Notes under the pieces: generated by a model
What the model was told of the DNA's origin: nothing
Databases searched by the model: none
The model's input: the letters and a program-made list of their open reading frames with translations, nothing else
Shown: one piece after another, positions 39,220 to 48,608 of the stretch
Position numbering within the stretch: the stretch's first letter is position 1
How the letters are laid out: each line of letters begins with the position of its first letter
Program-made: the position numbers and the translations under genes
From: Acinetobacter sichuanensis
Lineage (GTDB): Bacteria; Pseudomonadota; Gammaproteobacteria; Pseudomonadales; Moraxellaceae
Reading direction: 5' to 3'
DNA length: 64,000 bases
Assembly (NCBI RefSeq): GCF_003024515.2
Contig: NZ_PYIX02000010.1
Coordinates: 46,777 to 110,776, forward strand

Positions 39220-40694
39220 TGTCAAAGAATGCAGCTAAACCAAAATCACTCTTGATTCATGGTTGGGAAGTCGTTATTGGGATCGAAATCCATACGCAAC
39301 TTGCAACAAATTCTAAAATTTTTTCAGGTTCTTCAACCACTTTCGGTCAAGACCCAAATACTCAAGCGAGCCTTGTTGATTTGGCAATGCCGGGTGTATT
39401 GCCAGTTCTAAACAAAGAAGTGGTTGATCTTGCCATTCGCTTTGGTTTGGGAATCGATGCGTACATTGACCAAGCTTCGGTATTTGCACGTAAAAACTAT
39501 TTCTATCCTGACTCTCCAAAAGGCTATCAAATCAGCCAAATGGATAACCCGATTGTGGGCTTAGGTCATATCGACATTCAGCTTGAAGATGGCACTGTAA
39601 AACGCATAGGCGTAACACGTGCACACCTTGAGGAAGATGCAGGTAAATCGGTTCATGACCAATTTGAAGGCATGTCAGGTATCGACTTAAACCGTGCAGG
39701 TACACCGCTTTTAGAAATCGTGTCTGAACCTGATATGCGTTCGGTTGAAGAAGCTGTTGCCTACATTAAAGCGATTCATACGCTTGTACGTTGGTTAGGT
39801 ATTTCTGATGGTAACATGGCAGAAGGTTCGTTCCGTGCTGACTGTAACGTGTCTTTACGCCAACCGGGTGATGAGTTTGGTACACGTTGTGAGTTGAAAA
39901 ACCTCAACTCGTTCCGTTTCATTGAGCAAGCGATCAATGTTGAAATTGAACGTCAAATGGATATTTTGGAAGATGGCGGTAAGATCGACCAAGAAACTCG
40001 TTTGTTTGATCCTGTGAAGATGGAAACACGTTCTATGCGCTCGAAAGAGGAAGCGAACGACTACCGCTATTTCCCTGATCCTGATTTGTTGCCTGTGATC
40101 ATTGCAGATGCGCAAATTGAAGCGGCTCGTGCTGAGTTGCCTGAGTTACCTAAAGCGCGTCGTGCGCGTTTTATCGCTGACTTTGGTGTGACTGAGTATG
40201 ATGCCCACGTTCTGACTTTGACTCGTGAAATGTCTGAATTTTATGAAGATGTGGTGAACGCTGCTGGTGGTGCTGCACAAGGTAAAGTGGCGGCAAACTG
40301 GGTGATGGGTGAATTCTCTGCTGCTTTGAACAAAGCGAGCTTAGAACTTGCTGACTCGCCTGTTTCTGCTGAGAAATTGGGCGGTATGGTTGCTCGTATA
40401 GTCGATAACACCATTAACGGTAAGATTGCGAAGCAAGTGTTTGGCTTTATGTGGGATGAAGGCAAAACTGCGGACGAAATTATTGCGGAAAAAGGCTTGA
40501 AACAGGAAACTGATACAGGTGCAATTGAAGCGATGATTCAAGAAGTACTTGCAGCCAATGAAAAAATGGTTGAGGAGTATAAGTCTGGTAAAGAGAAAGC
40601 CTTTAACGGTCTTGTTGGTCAGGTGATGAAAGCAGCAAAAGGGAAAGCTAACCCTGCGCAAGTGAATGAGTTGATGAAAAAATTGATTGGTTGA
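39219..40694 (+). CDS. gatB: Asp-tRNA(Asn)/Glu-tRNA(Gln) amidotransferase subunit B
   Basis: Kinase/transamidase subunit that activates misacylated Asp- or Glu-tRNA and adds the amide. [22 protein letters not shown] is the GatB start, [15 protein letters not shown] and RADCNVSLR are conserved core motifs, and the C-terminal YqeY-like domain (about 345-491) binds tRNA. Overlaps gatA by one base; a terminator follows. Confidence 0.97.
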   Translation: MSKNAAKPKSLLIHGWEVVIGIEIHTQLATNSKIFSGSSTTFGQDPNTQASLVDLAMPGVLPVLNKEVVDLAIRFGLGIDAYIDQASVFARKNYFYPDSPKGYQISQMDNPIVGLGHIDIQLEDGTVKRIGVTRAHLEEDAGKSVHDQFEGMSGIDLNRAGTPLLEIVSEPDMRSVEEAVAYIKAIHTLVRWLGISDGNMAEGSFRADCNVSLRQPGDEFGTRCELKNLNSFRFIEQAINVEIERQMDILEDGGKIDQETRLFDPVKMETRSMRSKEEANDYRYFPDPDLLPVIIADAQIEAARAELPELPKARRARFIADFGVTEYDAHVLTLTREMSEFYEDVVNAAGGAAQGKVAANWVMGEFSAALNKASLELADSPVSAEKLGGMVARIVDNTINGKIAKQVFGFMWDEGKTADEIIAEKGLKQETDTGAIEAMIQEVLAANEKMVEEYKSGKEKAFNGLVGQVMKAAKGKANPAQVNELMKKLIG

Positions 40695-40709
40695 TCTGAT
40701 TTTTTTTAA

Positions 40710-40740
40710 AAGAAAACCCGCTTTAGAGCGGGTTTTCTTA
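40710..40740. terminator. Bidirectional terminator after gatB
   Basis: Stem AAGAAAACCCGCT (40710-40722) facing AGCGGGTTTTCTT, loop TTAG; U-run on either strand. The TTA complement of the next gene's stop directly abuts it. Confidence 0.9.
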
Positions 40741-42042
40741 TTAATCGGTTAAAGATGGAATCAGTGATTCATTCCCATCCATAAAGCCATCTAAACCTGT
40801 AAAATCATATGTTGGATCATTTTCTAATATTTTTTCAATAATTAATTTATGATCTCTTTTTGCACGCCCTCTATCATAACATTGTGAATTTTGATTAGCC
40901 TTACTAGCTAAATTTTTTAATTGTTGAAAACTAAAGTTTTGGAAATAAGGACGTATTAACTTATCAAATCTGTCATCAGCTGAATCAAATGATCTTGCAA
41001 AAGAGTATCCTTCAATACAGTAGTCATAGAATTTATCTTTACAACTATACTCCTCAGCTTCATCTTCGATAATATTAAAGTTTGATAATGAATAATTATT
41101 TGAGCTTCTAATTAAAAAATCAATATAATCAATAATACGCTTGAACTTAATTAACTGAAACTTACTATCACTTGTCTCAATAATTGTAGTTATAGTTTGA
41201 ATAGAGTTTTCACTAAAATATTCAAAACACCATCTATTGTTCAATAAGAAATGAAGTAGATTTTCTTTTAAATTATCCTCTAATTGAATATCAGAAATAA
41301 AATCTTTTTCTTTATTTAAAAAATCTATAAAAATCTGCTCTTTTCTATTAATGATACTATTTAAAATATCCAAATTAATATCTTTATTGAGTATTGTTTC
41401 TGGATTATTAACTCTAAAAAGAAACTTCCATAATGTCTTTAAGAACTTGAGCAATACCGCATTAGGCATTTTTGAAAGGAATTTATGAGAAAAATAACGA
41501 TCTCTTTGATCATAACTTACTAAAGTATCTCTAATAGTATTCAAATCTTTAAGCACAACATCAATAATTTTAGATGAAAACAAAGCTTCTTTAGTTAGTA
41601 CGCTTTCTAGAGCATTTCTTATCAAGCTGTAAACTGTCTCTTTTGTAGGAGAGTGCAATAAATCTGTTGACGTAATTACTGGGTGAGCTGATACATGTCT
41701 CATTTTCTGTAAATGCTCTAAATTAGCAACTTCAAAAGTTTCAAAAAAATTTATTTCTTTATAAAACTTATCAATAATCTCAGACTCCCATTTAGAAGAT
41801 TTAGGATCTTTTTTTTGCTCTGCTTGAATATACTGAAGAATCTGTTTTGCCTTTGGATCACTATAAACACTATCAAGTTCTTTCAACTTATGAACAAGAT
41901 CTGTTACTACAACCGACCATAACATAACTGTCGCAGATCTATAATTCCCCATCGCATAAGAAGAGTAGACTTCTTTGAATAACTCTTTTGTATATAGGTT
42001 TTTAATATTTTCAATAGATTCATCAATAGAAAAATAACTCAT
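40741..42042 (-). CDS. Unknown protein with HEPN-like N-terminal region
   Basis: A 433-residue soluble protein, start at the ATG at 42042 behind a strong GGGGGAAG ribosome site. I recognise no named family. Residues about 15-125 are helical; YAMGNYRSATVMLWSVVVTD and MRHVSAHPV carry an Rx4H motif (R-HVSA-H) in the position and setting of HEPN-domain RNases. The rest is helical, rich in K, N, I and D, with no membrane segment. Its base composition is more AT-rich than the neighbouring gat genes, it stands alone, and a truncated gene lies just upstream. This suggests a horizontally gained gene, possibly for phage defence or RNA cleavage; that is inference. Confidence 0.7.
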   Translation of the reverse strand: MSYFSIDESIENIKNLYTKELFKEVYSSYAMGNYRSATVMLWSVVVTDLVHKLKELDSVYSDPKAKQILQYIQAEQKKDPKSSKWESEIIDKFYKEINFFETFEVANLEHLQKMRHVSAHPVITSTDLLHSPTKETVYSLIRNALESVLTKEALFSSKIIDVVLKDLNTIRDTLVSYDQRDRYFSHKFLSKMPNAVLLKFLKTLWKFLFRVNNPETILNKDINLDILNSIINRKEQIFIDFLNKEKDFISDIQLEDNLKENLLHFLLNNRWCFEYFSENSIQTITTIIETSDSKFQLIKFKRIIDYIDFLIRSSNNYSLSNFNIIEDEAEEYSCKDKFYDYCIEGYSFARSFDSADDRFDKLIRPYFQNFSFQQLKNLASKANQNSQCYDRGRAKRDHKLIIEKILENDPTYDFTGLDGFMDGNESLIPSLTD

Positions 42043-42098
42043 TTCTTCCCCCTTAAATTTATGATGTAATCTATCACAAAGGATCATTTCTTAAATAA

Positions 42099-42275
42099 GA
42101 TAACAATCAAAAAGTAGCCTCAATCGACAAACTTGAAGAACTTGGGCGTGTACGCCTCTTCGAATCATTCTTTATGTGTGACTTTCTTTATAGTGAAATC
42201 GCCAATTGGTACGGTGTACCCAATTTCCCTGAGAATCTGGATATTACTATTCATAAAAGAAAAATCACGTTATAA
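42099..42275 (+). pseudogene. Remnant of a gene resembling the N-terminal part of an M15-like peptidase family
   Basis: An open frame of 58 codons without a proper start. Its translation contains IDKLEELGRVRLFESFFMCD followed by FLYSEIANWYGVPNFPENLD. From memory this resembles the opening of proteins with LGRVRLSKNFFMRDFLYSEIA-type starts that carry a peptidase M15-like domain. The match stops at about 42250 and the frame ends soon after, so it is a broken piece. It lies between the HEPN-like gene and the carbonic anhydrase gene. Confidence 0.5.
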
Positions 42276-42456
42276 ATCATCAAAATTTTTCGACTAAATA
42301 CTCACTTTTAAAATGATGCCTAAAATACCAACATATAAATAAGAAAGTTTTTTAACTCGGTTCTAGCTGACGATTTAAACCACAATTATTTTTGCAGTCG
42401 TTGCATAAATTTTGCACCATAGACATTCTTATTTTCACTATAATTTCGAGCTAGAC

Positions 42457-43188
42457 ATGAAATTTAAAACTTTAGCGGTTATGACGCTCTTTGCGACTCA
42501 AACAATATTTGCTGGTGCAAACTTAGATTGGGGCTATGCAGACCAACAAGCTCCTGCACATTGGGCAAGCCTCAATACAAAATACGCAGCTTGTTCAGGT
42601 GTCAACCAATCTCCGATTAATATTGATCAAACTGTAGATGCAGAATTGCCTCCATTGAAATTCAATTATGTCACCACTGCTAAAAGCATTATCAATAATG
42701 CACGCACAGTACAAATTAATTTCAACGAAGGCAATTTTTTATCTTTAGACAATAAACAATTTGAACTTAAACAATTCCATTTACATAGCCCAAGTGAAAA
42801 TACGATTCATGGCAAATCTTATCCAATGGAAATGCATCTCGTACATGCCACTAAAGAAGGCGAATTGACCGTTGTTGCAGTGATGTTTGAAGAAGGTAAA
42901 GAAAACAAAAAACTTGCTCAACTTTGGAAAGAACTTCCGAAAAAAGCAGGTGATGTCACAGCATTAAAACATCAAGATATTGCCACTGCATTTTTACCTG
43001 AAAATTTAGCGTATTATCGTTTTAATGGCTCACTCACTACACCGCCATGTTCTGAAGGTGTGCGTTGGATTGTACTCAAAGACGTTCAGCAAGCTTCTGC
43101 AAAACAAATCAAAGCATTTGCTCAACTTATGGAACATCCAAATAATCGACCTGTTCAAGCACAAAATGCTCGACTTGTTTTAGAATAA
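42457..43188 (+). CDS. Alpha-class carbonic anhydrase, periplasmic
   Basis: Interconverts CO2 and bicarbonate in the periplasm. The 243-residue protein has a signal peptide (MKFKTLAVMTLFATQTIFA), the zinc ligands in QFHLHSPSEN and EMHLVH, and the substrate-pocket stretch GSLTTPPCSEGVRWIVL. Two cysteines (in YAACSG and PPCSEG) fit the usual disulfide. Start chosen at the ATG at 42457, which gives the signal peptide. Confidence 0.94.
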   Translation: MKFKTLAVMTLFATQTIFAGANLDWGYADQQAPAHWASLNTKYAACSGVNQSPINIDQTVDAELPPLKFNYVTTAKSIINNARTVQINFNEGNFLSLDNKQFELKQFHLHSPSENTIHGKSYPMEMHLVHATKEGELTVVAVMFEEGKENKKLAQLWKELPKKAGDVTALKHQDIATAFLPENLAYYRFNGSLTTPPCSEGVRWIVLKDVQQASAKQIKAFAQLMEHPNNRPVQAQNARLVLE

Positions 43189-43249
43189 AAATATAATCTG
43201 ATTCAACAAAAAGACCTGATAAATTCAGGTCTTTTACGCTTATTGCCGA

Positions 43250-43636
43250 TCAAAGTGCAGCCAAATTCTCTAACTCAGTCGCCCGTTTTACAGTTTCATT
43301 CATGACACAATTCGCACCTTTAACTTGAGCAATCGAGCCGCCATTCGGGTCTACATAAAACTTACAATTGGCATCACGATATTTAATCCATAAACGCTGC
43401 GCTGTTTGTAACTCTTGCTTACGGGTTTTACTTAGCTTTGACATTAAACCATTATAGGCTTTGTTTAAACGCGCATCCTGACGAGCTGTTTCAACCGAAG
43501 TACACTGCACCATGCTAACTGTACTGCTTGCTTTATTCATACACGCTGTGTACTGCTGACTGATTTTAGAATCTGCATAGCTTGCTTGTAAGCCAAGCAT
43601 GAATAATGAACTTGCTATGAGTAATTTTTTCATCAT
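43250..43636 (-). CDS. LprI-like (DUF1311) exported protein
   Basis: A 128-residue protein with signal peptide (KKLLIASSLFMLGLQASYA). The core, a Cys-rich segment with LNKAYNGLMSKL and RLWIKYRDANCKFY, is the lysozyme-inhibitor LprI/DUF1311 signature. Four cysteines probably form two disulfides. Its start overlaps the stop of the upstream gene by 4 bp (ATGA), so they form an operon. Confidence 0.82.
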   Translation of the reverse strand: MMKKLLIASSLFMLGLQASYADSKISQQYTACMNKASSTVSMVQCTSVETARQDARLNKAYNGLMSKLSKTRKQELQTAQRLWIKYRDANCKFYVDPNGGSIAQVKGANCVMNETVKRATELENLAAL

Positions 43637-44157
43637 TTATCTCTCACCACACCCAATTTATTCCAAATATCAGGGGTTAAGAATGTCACTACTAACTTAT
43701 TCAAATCAATATATTTCAACACACCATTTAACTGCTGTTTAATTTCAGGGGTTTTTAGAATTTCCTCACCCGTAATACTCCCTAGCTCTTGAAAACTCTC
43801 CCCCACCGCTTGCAAACCTTCAGCCTTAATCACGGCTTGTGCTTGCGTAGAACATTGTTCCGTTAAAATGCGTTGTAGCGTCTGCGCCAAATTTTTATCT
43901 AGAGCTGTTTTTTGTTCATCTGTTACATGCGCAAAAGTTTTTAAATCGGGATGCTGTGCCAATGCGGTAAATGTCCATTGCAACACAGTAGTTTTATCGG
44001 CTGCGGTGGTCGATTTCACCAAACATTCACTTAGTTGATCTACTGCCTGCCCTGCAACTGCAAATTGAGTCGTTCCCAATAAAGTACAGACCAATAATGC
44101 AGATTTTGCATAGTGTGAAATTGTTTGGTTTAAATGAGAAAAAACAAACTGTGACAT
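43633..44157 (-). CDS. Exported protein of unknown function
   Basis: A 174-residue protein with a signal-peptide-like hydrophobic segment (about residues 17-36, ending TQFAVAG). The mature part is helical, with two cysteines (LSECLVK, TEQCSTQ). No family recognised. It is translationally coupled to the LprI-like gene downstream, so the two may act together in the periplasm. Confidence 0.65.
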   Translation of the reverse strand: MSQFVFSHLNQTISHYAKSALLVCTLLGTTQFAVAGQAVDQLSECLVKSTTAADKTTVLQWTFTALAQHPDLKTFAHVTDEQKTALDKNLAQTLQRILTEQCSTQAQAVIKAEGLQAVGESFQELGSITGEEILKTPEIKQQLNGVLKYIDLNKLVVTFLTPDIWNKLGVVRDK

Positions 44158-44261
44158 AGATCAAATTCCAGTAAAATATGCTTTCTTTTTAGCATAATTT
44201 ATTAAAATAGACCTGTTAGAACTATGTAACTAGTGTGAATAATATGTTGAGTAGCAAAAAC

Positions 44262-44714
44262 TTAAGTACCTGACAGCACTGCAACACATTGCCCATTTTT
44301 TATCTCAATCGCAGGACAAAACTCGCTTTCCCATAAAGACTGAAAAATCAAAAGAATCGCAATATTATTATCTTTTTCACCATAATAATGTTGATCTGTG
44401 ATTTCGATTTGAAAAAGTTTTAAAAATTTCCAAATATCCTCTGTCGCCTGCAAATTTTCATACATCAGTTCGATGTCTTCATGAAGTGTGAACATCGCAT
44501 CTGTTGCTTGTTGTTTGATTTGATCTTGCATATCGAGTAACAATTGCATGGCATCAATCTGCTCTGGCAAGATTCCTGTCCGTTTTGCCCGAACAATGAC
44601 TTCAGCTTTTTCAGAAAAACTAGATAAAGTAAGATCACCTAACCAATACCCACGATATTTCATTGTTCCAAATATAGGAAAAGTCTCTATATTATTTTGT
44701 CCGAATACGCTCAT
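44262..44714 (-). CDS. Cytosolic protein of unknown function
   Basis: A 150-residue protein without signal or membrane segments. The start is the ATG at 44714, behind a GAAGAG site. The opening FGTMKYRGYWLGDLTLSSFS followed by EKAEVIVRAKRTG recalls small DUF2262/DUF6985-type proteins that often occur as immunity-like singletons, but the match is weak. It overlaps the 3' end of the upstream Sel1 gene by 23 bp. Confidence 0.6.
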   Translation of the reverse strand: MSVFGQNNIETFPIFGTMKYRGYWLGDLTLSSFSEKAEVIVRAKRTGILPEQIDAMQLLLDMQDQIKQQATDAMFTLHEDIELMYENLQATEDIWKFLKLFQIEITDQHYYGEKDNNIAILLIFQSLWESEFCPAIEIKNGQCVAVLSGT

Positions 44715-45192
44715 AAGACTCTTCAAACTCTTGTATAAATTGGGTTAAATCTGCTGTATCTGATTGTTTTACTTTTATATACCATTGATGCGCTAGCTCG
44801 ACATTTTGAGGTGTTCCCTCAGCATATAAATAACGTAATGCAAGTTGAATTTGTGCATCTGTATGTCCTTGTTCGGCAGCTTGTTGATAATAGTGAAACG
44901 CTTTTTCAAGATTTTGTTTTACGCCCATTCCTCTAAAATACATAATGGCAAGATTATATTGAGAACTGGCATCGCCTTGTTGTGCTGCACGTTCAGACCA
45001 ATATGCTGCCTTTTTATAATTGGTTTCCTGATCATAATCACCAAATAGATAAGCACTGCCTAAATTTGCTTGAGCTTCAATTTCACCCTGTTTTGCAGCT
45101 TTAATTAATGTATTAATTTCAATATTATTCGCACTACTCCATGAACTGGTAAATAACAAAACCGCCATAAAGATCAATTTTTTCTTTTTCAT
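44692..45192 (-). CDS. Exported Sel1-repeat protein
   Basis: A 166-residue protein with signal peptide (KKKKLIFMAVLLFTSSWSSA) and about three Sel1-like repeats: AQANLGSAYLFGDYDQETNY, SQYNLAIMYFRGMGVKQNLE and AQIQLALRYLYAEGTPQNVE, each about 36 residues. Such alpha/alpha repeats bind proteins. Overlap with the following gene suggests joint expression. Confidence 0.8.
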   Translation of the reverse strand: MKKKKLIFMAVLLFTSSWSSANNIEINTLIKAAKQGEIEAQANLGSAYLFGDYDQETNYKKAAYWSERAAQQGDASSQYNLAIMYFRGMGVKQNLEKAFHYYQQAAEQGHTDAQIQLALRYLYAEGTPQNVELAHQWYIKVKQSDTADLTQFIQEFEESYERIRTK

Positions 45193-45333
45193 CAATGACT
45201 CACACATCATTTTTTAACTTTATCAACTCAGATGCTCAACAAATATGTATATCATAAAAACTGAGCTTTATAAAAAAAAGGAGCTTAGATTTAAACTCCT
45301 TTTTTACATCACATACTTTTTTAGATATTTAAT

Positions 45334-46353
45334 TTATTTCAATTCTTCAATTAACTTGGGATAAATCAAACCATCAACTGCAACTTCGGTTTTATAAATA
45401 CCATTTTCCACATTAAATTTATTCACATGGTAGGTCGAACCATAAATTGAATCAAATCCATTATTTTTAATAAATACTTTTTTATTGGCAGATAAGTCCA
45501 GTAAATGTGTACCCTCAAGAAATTGTGCATATTGCGCAGGAGCAACACCGACTTTATTTGCCATAATTTGAATCGCATCATCACGGGTCGCAGGATCATT
45601 AATATATTTCACTGTTTTATCCCACACTTGAATAATTTTTTTCCATTCTTCTTGATGTGTAGACAAATGACTCATATTGACCGTCAAAGTGTCATAAATC
45701 AGTCCTGCTTTATCTTTAGAACTATAAATGACTTTAGAACCCGCCACAGATTTTAATGCTTGATTGGCGACAGGTTGCCAAACAGCGATCGCAGCCACTT
45801 CTGGACTCGCAAAAACTTGAGGTAATTCATTGGTGACTGAATTAACCAATTTAACATCGTATGTTTTAAATTGAGCATCTTTTAATGCAGTTGATAACAG
45901 TAAATGGTCGACCAAACCTTTTTCAACAGCAACCGATTTACCTTTTAAATCCTGCAATGTATTCACTCCTGCTTTCACAATAATGACATCATTTCCTGCT
46001 GAATAGTCTGTTGCCATAACAACAACACCTTGCGTCCCACCAGAAGCAATCACCAAACTATCACCATTTGAAACAGAGACTGCATCAAGTTGATTGGCTG
46101 AAAATGCATTGATTGAGGCAGAATAATCAAACCATTTAAAATCAACATTAAGTCCTGCTTCTTTGAACCAGCCCTTTTCAATCGCTACTTGCCAAGCCAC
46201 CCATCCCGGCCAATCACTATAACCAATCGTAATTGGATGGGTATCAACTTGATGGCTTGAATTGGTCTGCTTTTCTGGCGTTTTTGCAGTATTATCACAC
46301 CCACTTAATAATACTGTCATGACTGAAATCACGATATGACTTTTTTTAATCAT
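45334..46353 (-). CDS. ABC-transporter substrate-binding lipoprotein (NMT1/TauA-like)
   Basis: A 339-residue protein with a lipobox (VLLSGC). ITIGYSDWPGWVAWQVAIEK and GWFKEAGLNVDFKWFDYSAS are typical of NMT1-like binding proteins found with urea- or guanidine-degradation genes. Its ATG overlaps the allophanate hydrolase stop by 4 bp. No permease or ATPase gene accompanies it here, so it must use a transporter encoded elsewhere or act as a sensor. Ligand unknown; a urea-like nitrogen compound is inferred. Confidence 0.82.
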   Translation of the reverse strand: MIKKSHIVISVMTVLLSGCDNTAKTPEKQTNSSHQVDTHPITIGYSDWPGWVAWQVAIEKGWFKEAGLNVDFKWFDYSASINAFSANQLDAVSVSNGDSLVIASGGTQGVVVMATDYSAGNDVIIVKAGVNTLQDLKGKSVAVEKGLVDHLLLSTALKDAQFKTYDVKLVNSVTNELPQVFASPEVAAIAVWQPVANQALKSVAGSKVIYSSKDKAGLIYDTLTVNMSHLSTHQEEWKKIIQVWDKTVKYINDPATRDDAIQIMANKVGVAPAQYAQFLEGTHLLDLSANKKVFIKNNGFDSIYGSTYHVNKFNVENGIYKTEVAVDGLIYPKLIEELK

Positions 46354-48158
46354 GAAACTTCCCCCATAGAATGATCTTGAGCACGATGCTGTGTTGTTTG
46401 TAAAGATTGAATATAGGCTCGCCATCCACCAAAATGACTAATATTGATTGCCTCTGTTAAAGCGTAATTCTCACAAATAAAACCTTTGACCCAAGTACCA
46501 TCTTGTAATAACACATTACCTATACCTAACGGTGCTGGTACTTCTGCCACGATTTCACCAAATGTTGCGAGTGGAATATCCCAAACTTCTAATTCAATTT
46601 TTTGCCCATCTTGTTGGATATATTGCAAAGCTGGTTTAGGTGGATGGGTATTTTTTAAAGCAAATAACTGATAATGCGCTGCTGATAAGGTTTTTTTCCG
46701 TAGCGTTCCACCTCGTGTTGTTAGTTGGAAGTTGAGTGGCATCCCTGTTAAATGTGCGCCAACGACTGCCAACTGAACTGAATGCTGTGATTCGATCTGT
46801 TGGGTTCTTTGATATCTTTGCGTTGATGTACCCAAATAAACTTCAGTATTTTCTTGCCAAGTTTGTGCAAAGTGAGCTAAGGCTTGATCCATCCATGCTT
46901 GTGCAATGAATGTCACCCCACTAGGTAGACCATCAACACGTATGACATTGGGTAATGCAATCGCTGATAAATCAGCAAAATTCACAAAGTTGGTATACGC
47001 TCCCATATGACTATTTTTAATGAATGGATCTGCTTCTACTTCTGAAATTTTATAAATAGTCGGTGCTGTAGGCACCATTAAGGCATCAAACTTTGCCAAT
47101 ACAAGATTAATTTTTCGTGCTAATTCCGCTCGTTGATACTCTGCTTTTAAAGCATCTACTGCGGTAAATTGATCTGCTTGTGCAATAATTTCAGCAATCA
47201 CAGGATGAGTTTGCGCACGATTGACCATTTTCTCTACAGCAATCGTACGTTCTGCTACCCATGCATCGTTATATAATGCTTTTGCCAATAAATTAAAAAT
47301 AGAAAAATCTATTGATTCAATCTGATAACCTAATTTTTCAGCACGTTTTATGGCGCTTTGAAATGCCTTTTCAGCTTCAATATCGCCATAAAATTCGAGT
47401 TGTTCTGGTATGGCTATTTTCCCTTTTGTAAATCGGGTTGCAACATTTTCAGGATGCTGCCGTGAATAAATATCTGTTTCATCATAAGCCTGCATAAGCT
47501 GTGCGACTTGCCATGCATCATCTACAGTTAATGCAAAAATAGAAATAACATCTAAGGTACGACATGCTGGGATCAACCCTGTATTTGAAAACCAGCCTTT
47601 TGTTGGCTTTAAACCGACAATATTATTATGCCCCGCAGGCACTCGCCCCGAACCTGCTGTATCTGTGCCTAAACTAAACGGAACAATGCCATTTGCCACG
47701 AGCACTGCTGAACCAGAACTTGAACCACCACTGATATATTCAGGATTAAAGCTATTTTTCACAGCACCATAAGGTGAACGCACTCCAACGAGACCTGTCG
47801 CAAATTGATCCAAATTCGTTTTGCCCACAACAACCGCACCCGCTTGTTTTAATTGAGCAATCACCACAGCATCTGTAGTCGCTAAATACTGAGCAGATTG
47901 ACATGCAGCAGTTGTATGAAAATCAGCAACATCAATATTATCTTTTACTGCAAATGGCACACCATACAAAGCTAAATCATTCATATCTTTATTTTTTAGA
48001 ATTTCGATTTGTGCCTGTATCTGTTCATGAGATGCGATTTCAATCCAAGCATGATCATCATTTTTGAGATGATCGACGTAACTGATCAAGTCATCAAGCT
48101 GAATCTGTTGTTGAGCGTATGCTGTTTTCCAATCTTGGATCGTCCATAAATTTTTCAC
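46350..48158 (-). CDS. atzF: Allophanate hydrolase
   Basis: Splits allophanate (urea-1-carboxylate) to ammonia and CO2. The amidase-signature domain has catalytic Lys72 (PFAVKDN), cis-Ser in ISGGSSSGSA (about 146-147) and nucleophile Ser170 (DTAGSGR). A second domain (about 470-602, MPLNFQLTTRGGTLRKKT) is the usual C-terminal decarboxylating part. At 602 residues it is full length; it uses a GTG start with AAGGGTG before it. No urea carboxylase is in this window. Lies 15 bp after the NikR-like gene. Confidence 0.93.
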   Translation of the reverse strand: MKNLWTIQDWKTAYAQQQIQLDDLISYVDHLKNDDHAWIEIASHEQIQAQIEILKNKDMNDLALYGVPFAVKDNIDVADFHTTAACQSAQYLATTDAVVIAQLKQAGAVVVGKTNLDQFATGLVGVRSPYGAVKNSFNPEYISGGSSSGSAVLVANGIVPFSLGTDTAGSGRVPAGHNNIVGLKPTKGWFSNTGLIPACRTLDVISIFALTVDDAWQVAQLMQAYDETDIYSRQHPENVATRFTKGKIAIPEQLEFYGDIEAEKAFQSAIKRAEKLGYQIESIDFSIFNLLAKALYNDAWVAERTIAVEKMVNRAQTHPVIAEIIAQADQFTAVDALKAEYQRAELARKINLVLAKFDALMVPTAPTIYKISEVEADPFIKNSHMGAYTNFVNFADLSAIALPNVIRVDGLPSGVTFIAQAWMDQALAHFAQTWQENTEVYLGTSTQRYQRTQQIESQHSVQLAVVGAHLTGMPLNFQLTTRGGTLRKKTLSAAHYQLFALKNTHPPKPALQYIQQDGQKIELEVWDIPLATFGEIVAEVPAPLGIGNVLLQDGTWVKGFICENYALTEAINISHFGGWRAYIQSLQTTQHRAQDHSMGEVS

Positions 48159-48173
48159 ACTATCACCCTTATG

Positions 48174-48608
48174 TTAACTATTCTGTGGAATTGGCGGCAT
48201 TACCGCATCCATTAATTCAAGATGCCCTTTGATCACGCCTTTTAATGCAATAAATTTCTGACTGATCTGCTGAAGTTCGATGCTTGCACCTTGCATTAAC
48301 ATCACTTGTAAAATTTTTTGTTGATCAAGCTGAATATGTAATGAACTCACCACCTGATCTAAAAATTGTTGCTGTAAATCAATAAGTTGACTCCTTAATG
48401 AATACTGAACTACATCGTATAAAAGTGTTAATGTTCCTACCATGACTGCATTAGAGTTTTCTTGTTCAGCAATAAGATGTTGATGAATCATATCCACGAT
48501 CGCTTGTGACCGACTTTCATAATGCTGATCAACAATTTTTTGATCGAGTGCAGTCAGTGTCGCTTCTGGCACAGTAATACTGATACGAGCTAACTTTGTT
48601 TTAAGCAC
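48174..48608 (-). CDS. NikR-like ribbon-helix-helix regulator lacking most nickel ligands
   Basis: A 144-residue regulator with an N-terminal RHH domain (ARISITVPEATLTALDQKIV then SRSQAIVDMIHQHL) and a C-terminal ACT-like domain aligned along its length with E. coli NikR (LHIQLDQQKILQVMLMQG against LHVHINHDDCLEIAVLKG). Of the four nickel ligands H76, H87, H89 and C95, only H87 is kept; the others read Q, Q and I. The GTG at 48608 is chosen: AGGAAG lies nine bases before it and it begins just before the RHH strand. First regulator of the allophanate operon, so it likely controls it, but with an effector other than nickel. Confidence 0.8.
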   Translation of the reverse strand: MLKTKLARISITVPEATLTALDQKIVDQHYESRSQAIVDMIHQHLIAEQENSNAVMVGTLTLLYDVVQYSLRSQLIDLQQQFLDQVVSSLHIQLDQQKILQVMLMQGASIELQQISQKFIALKGVIKGHLELMDAVMPPIPQNS

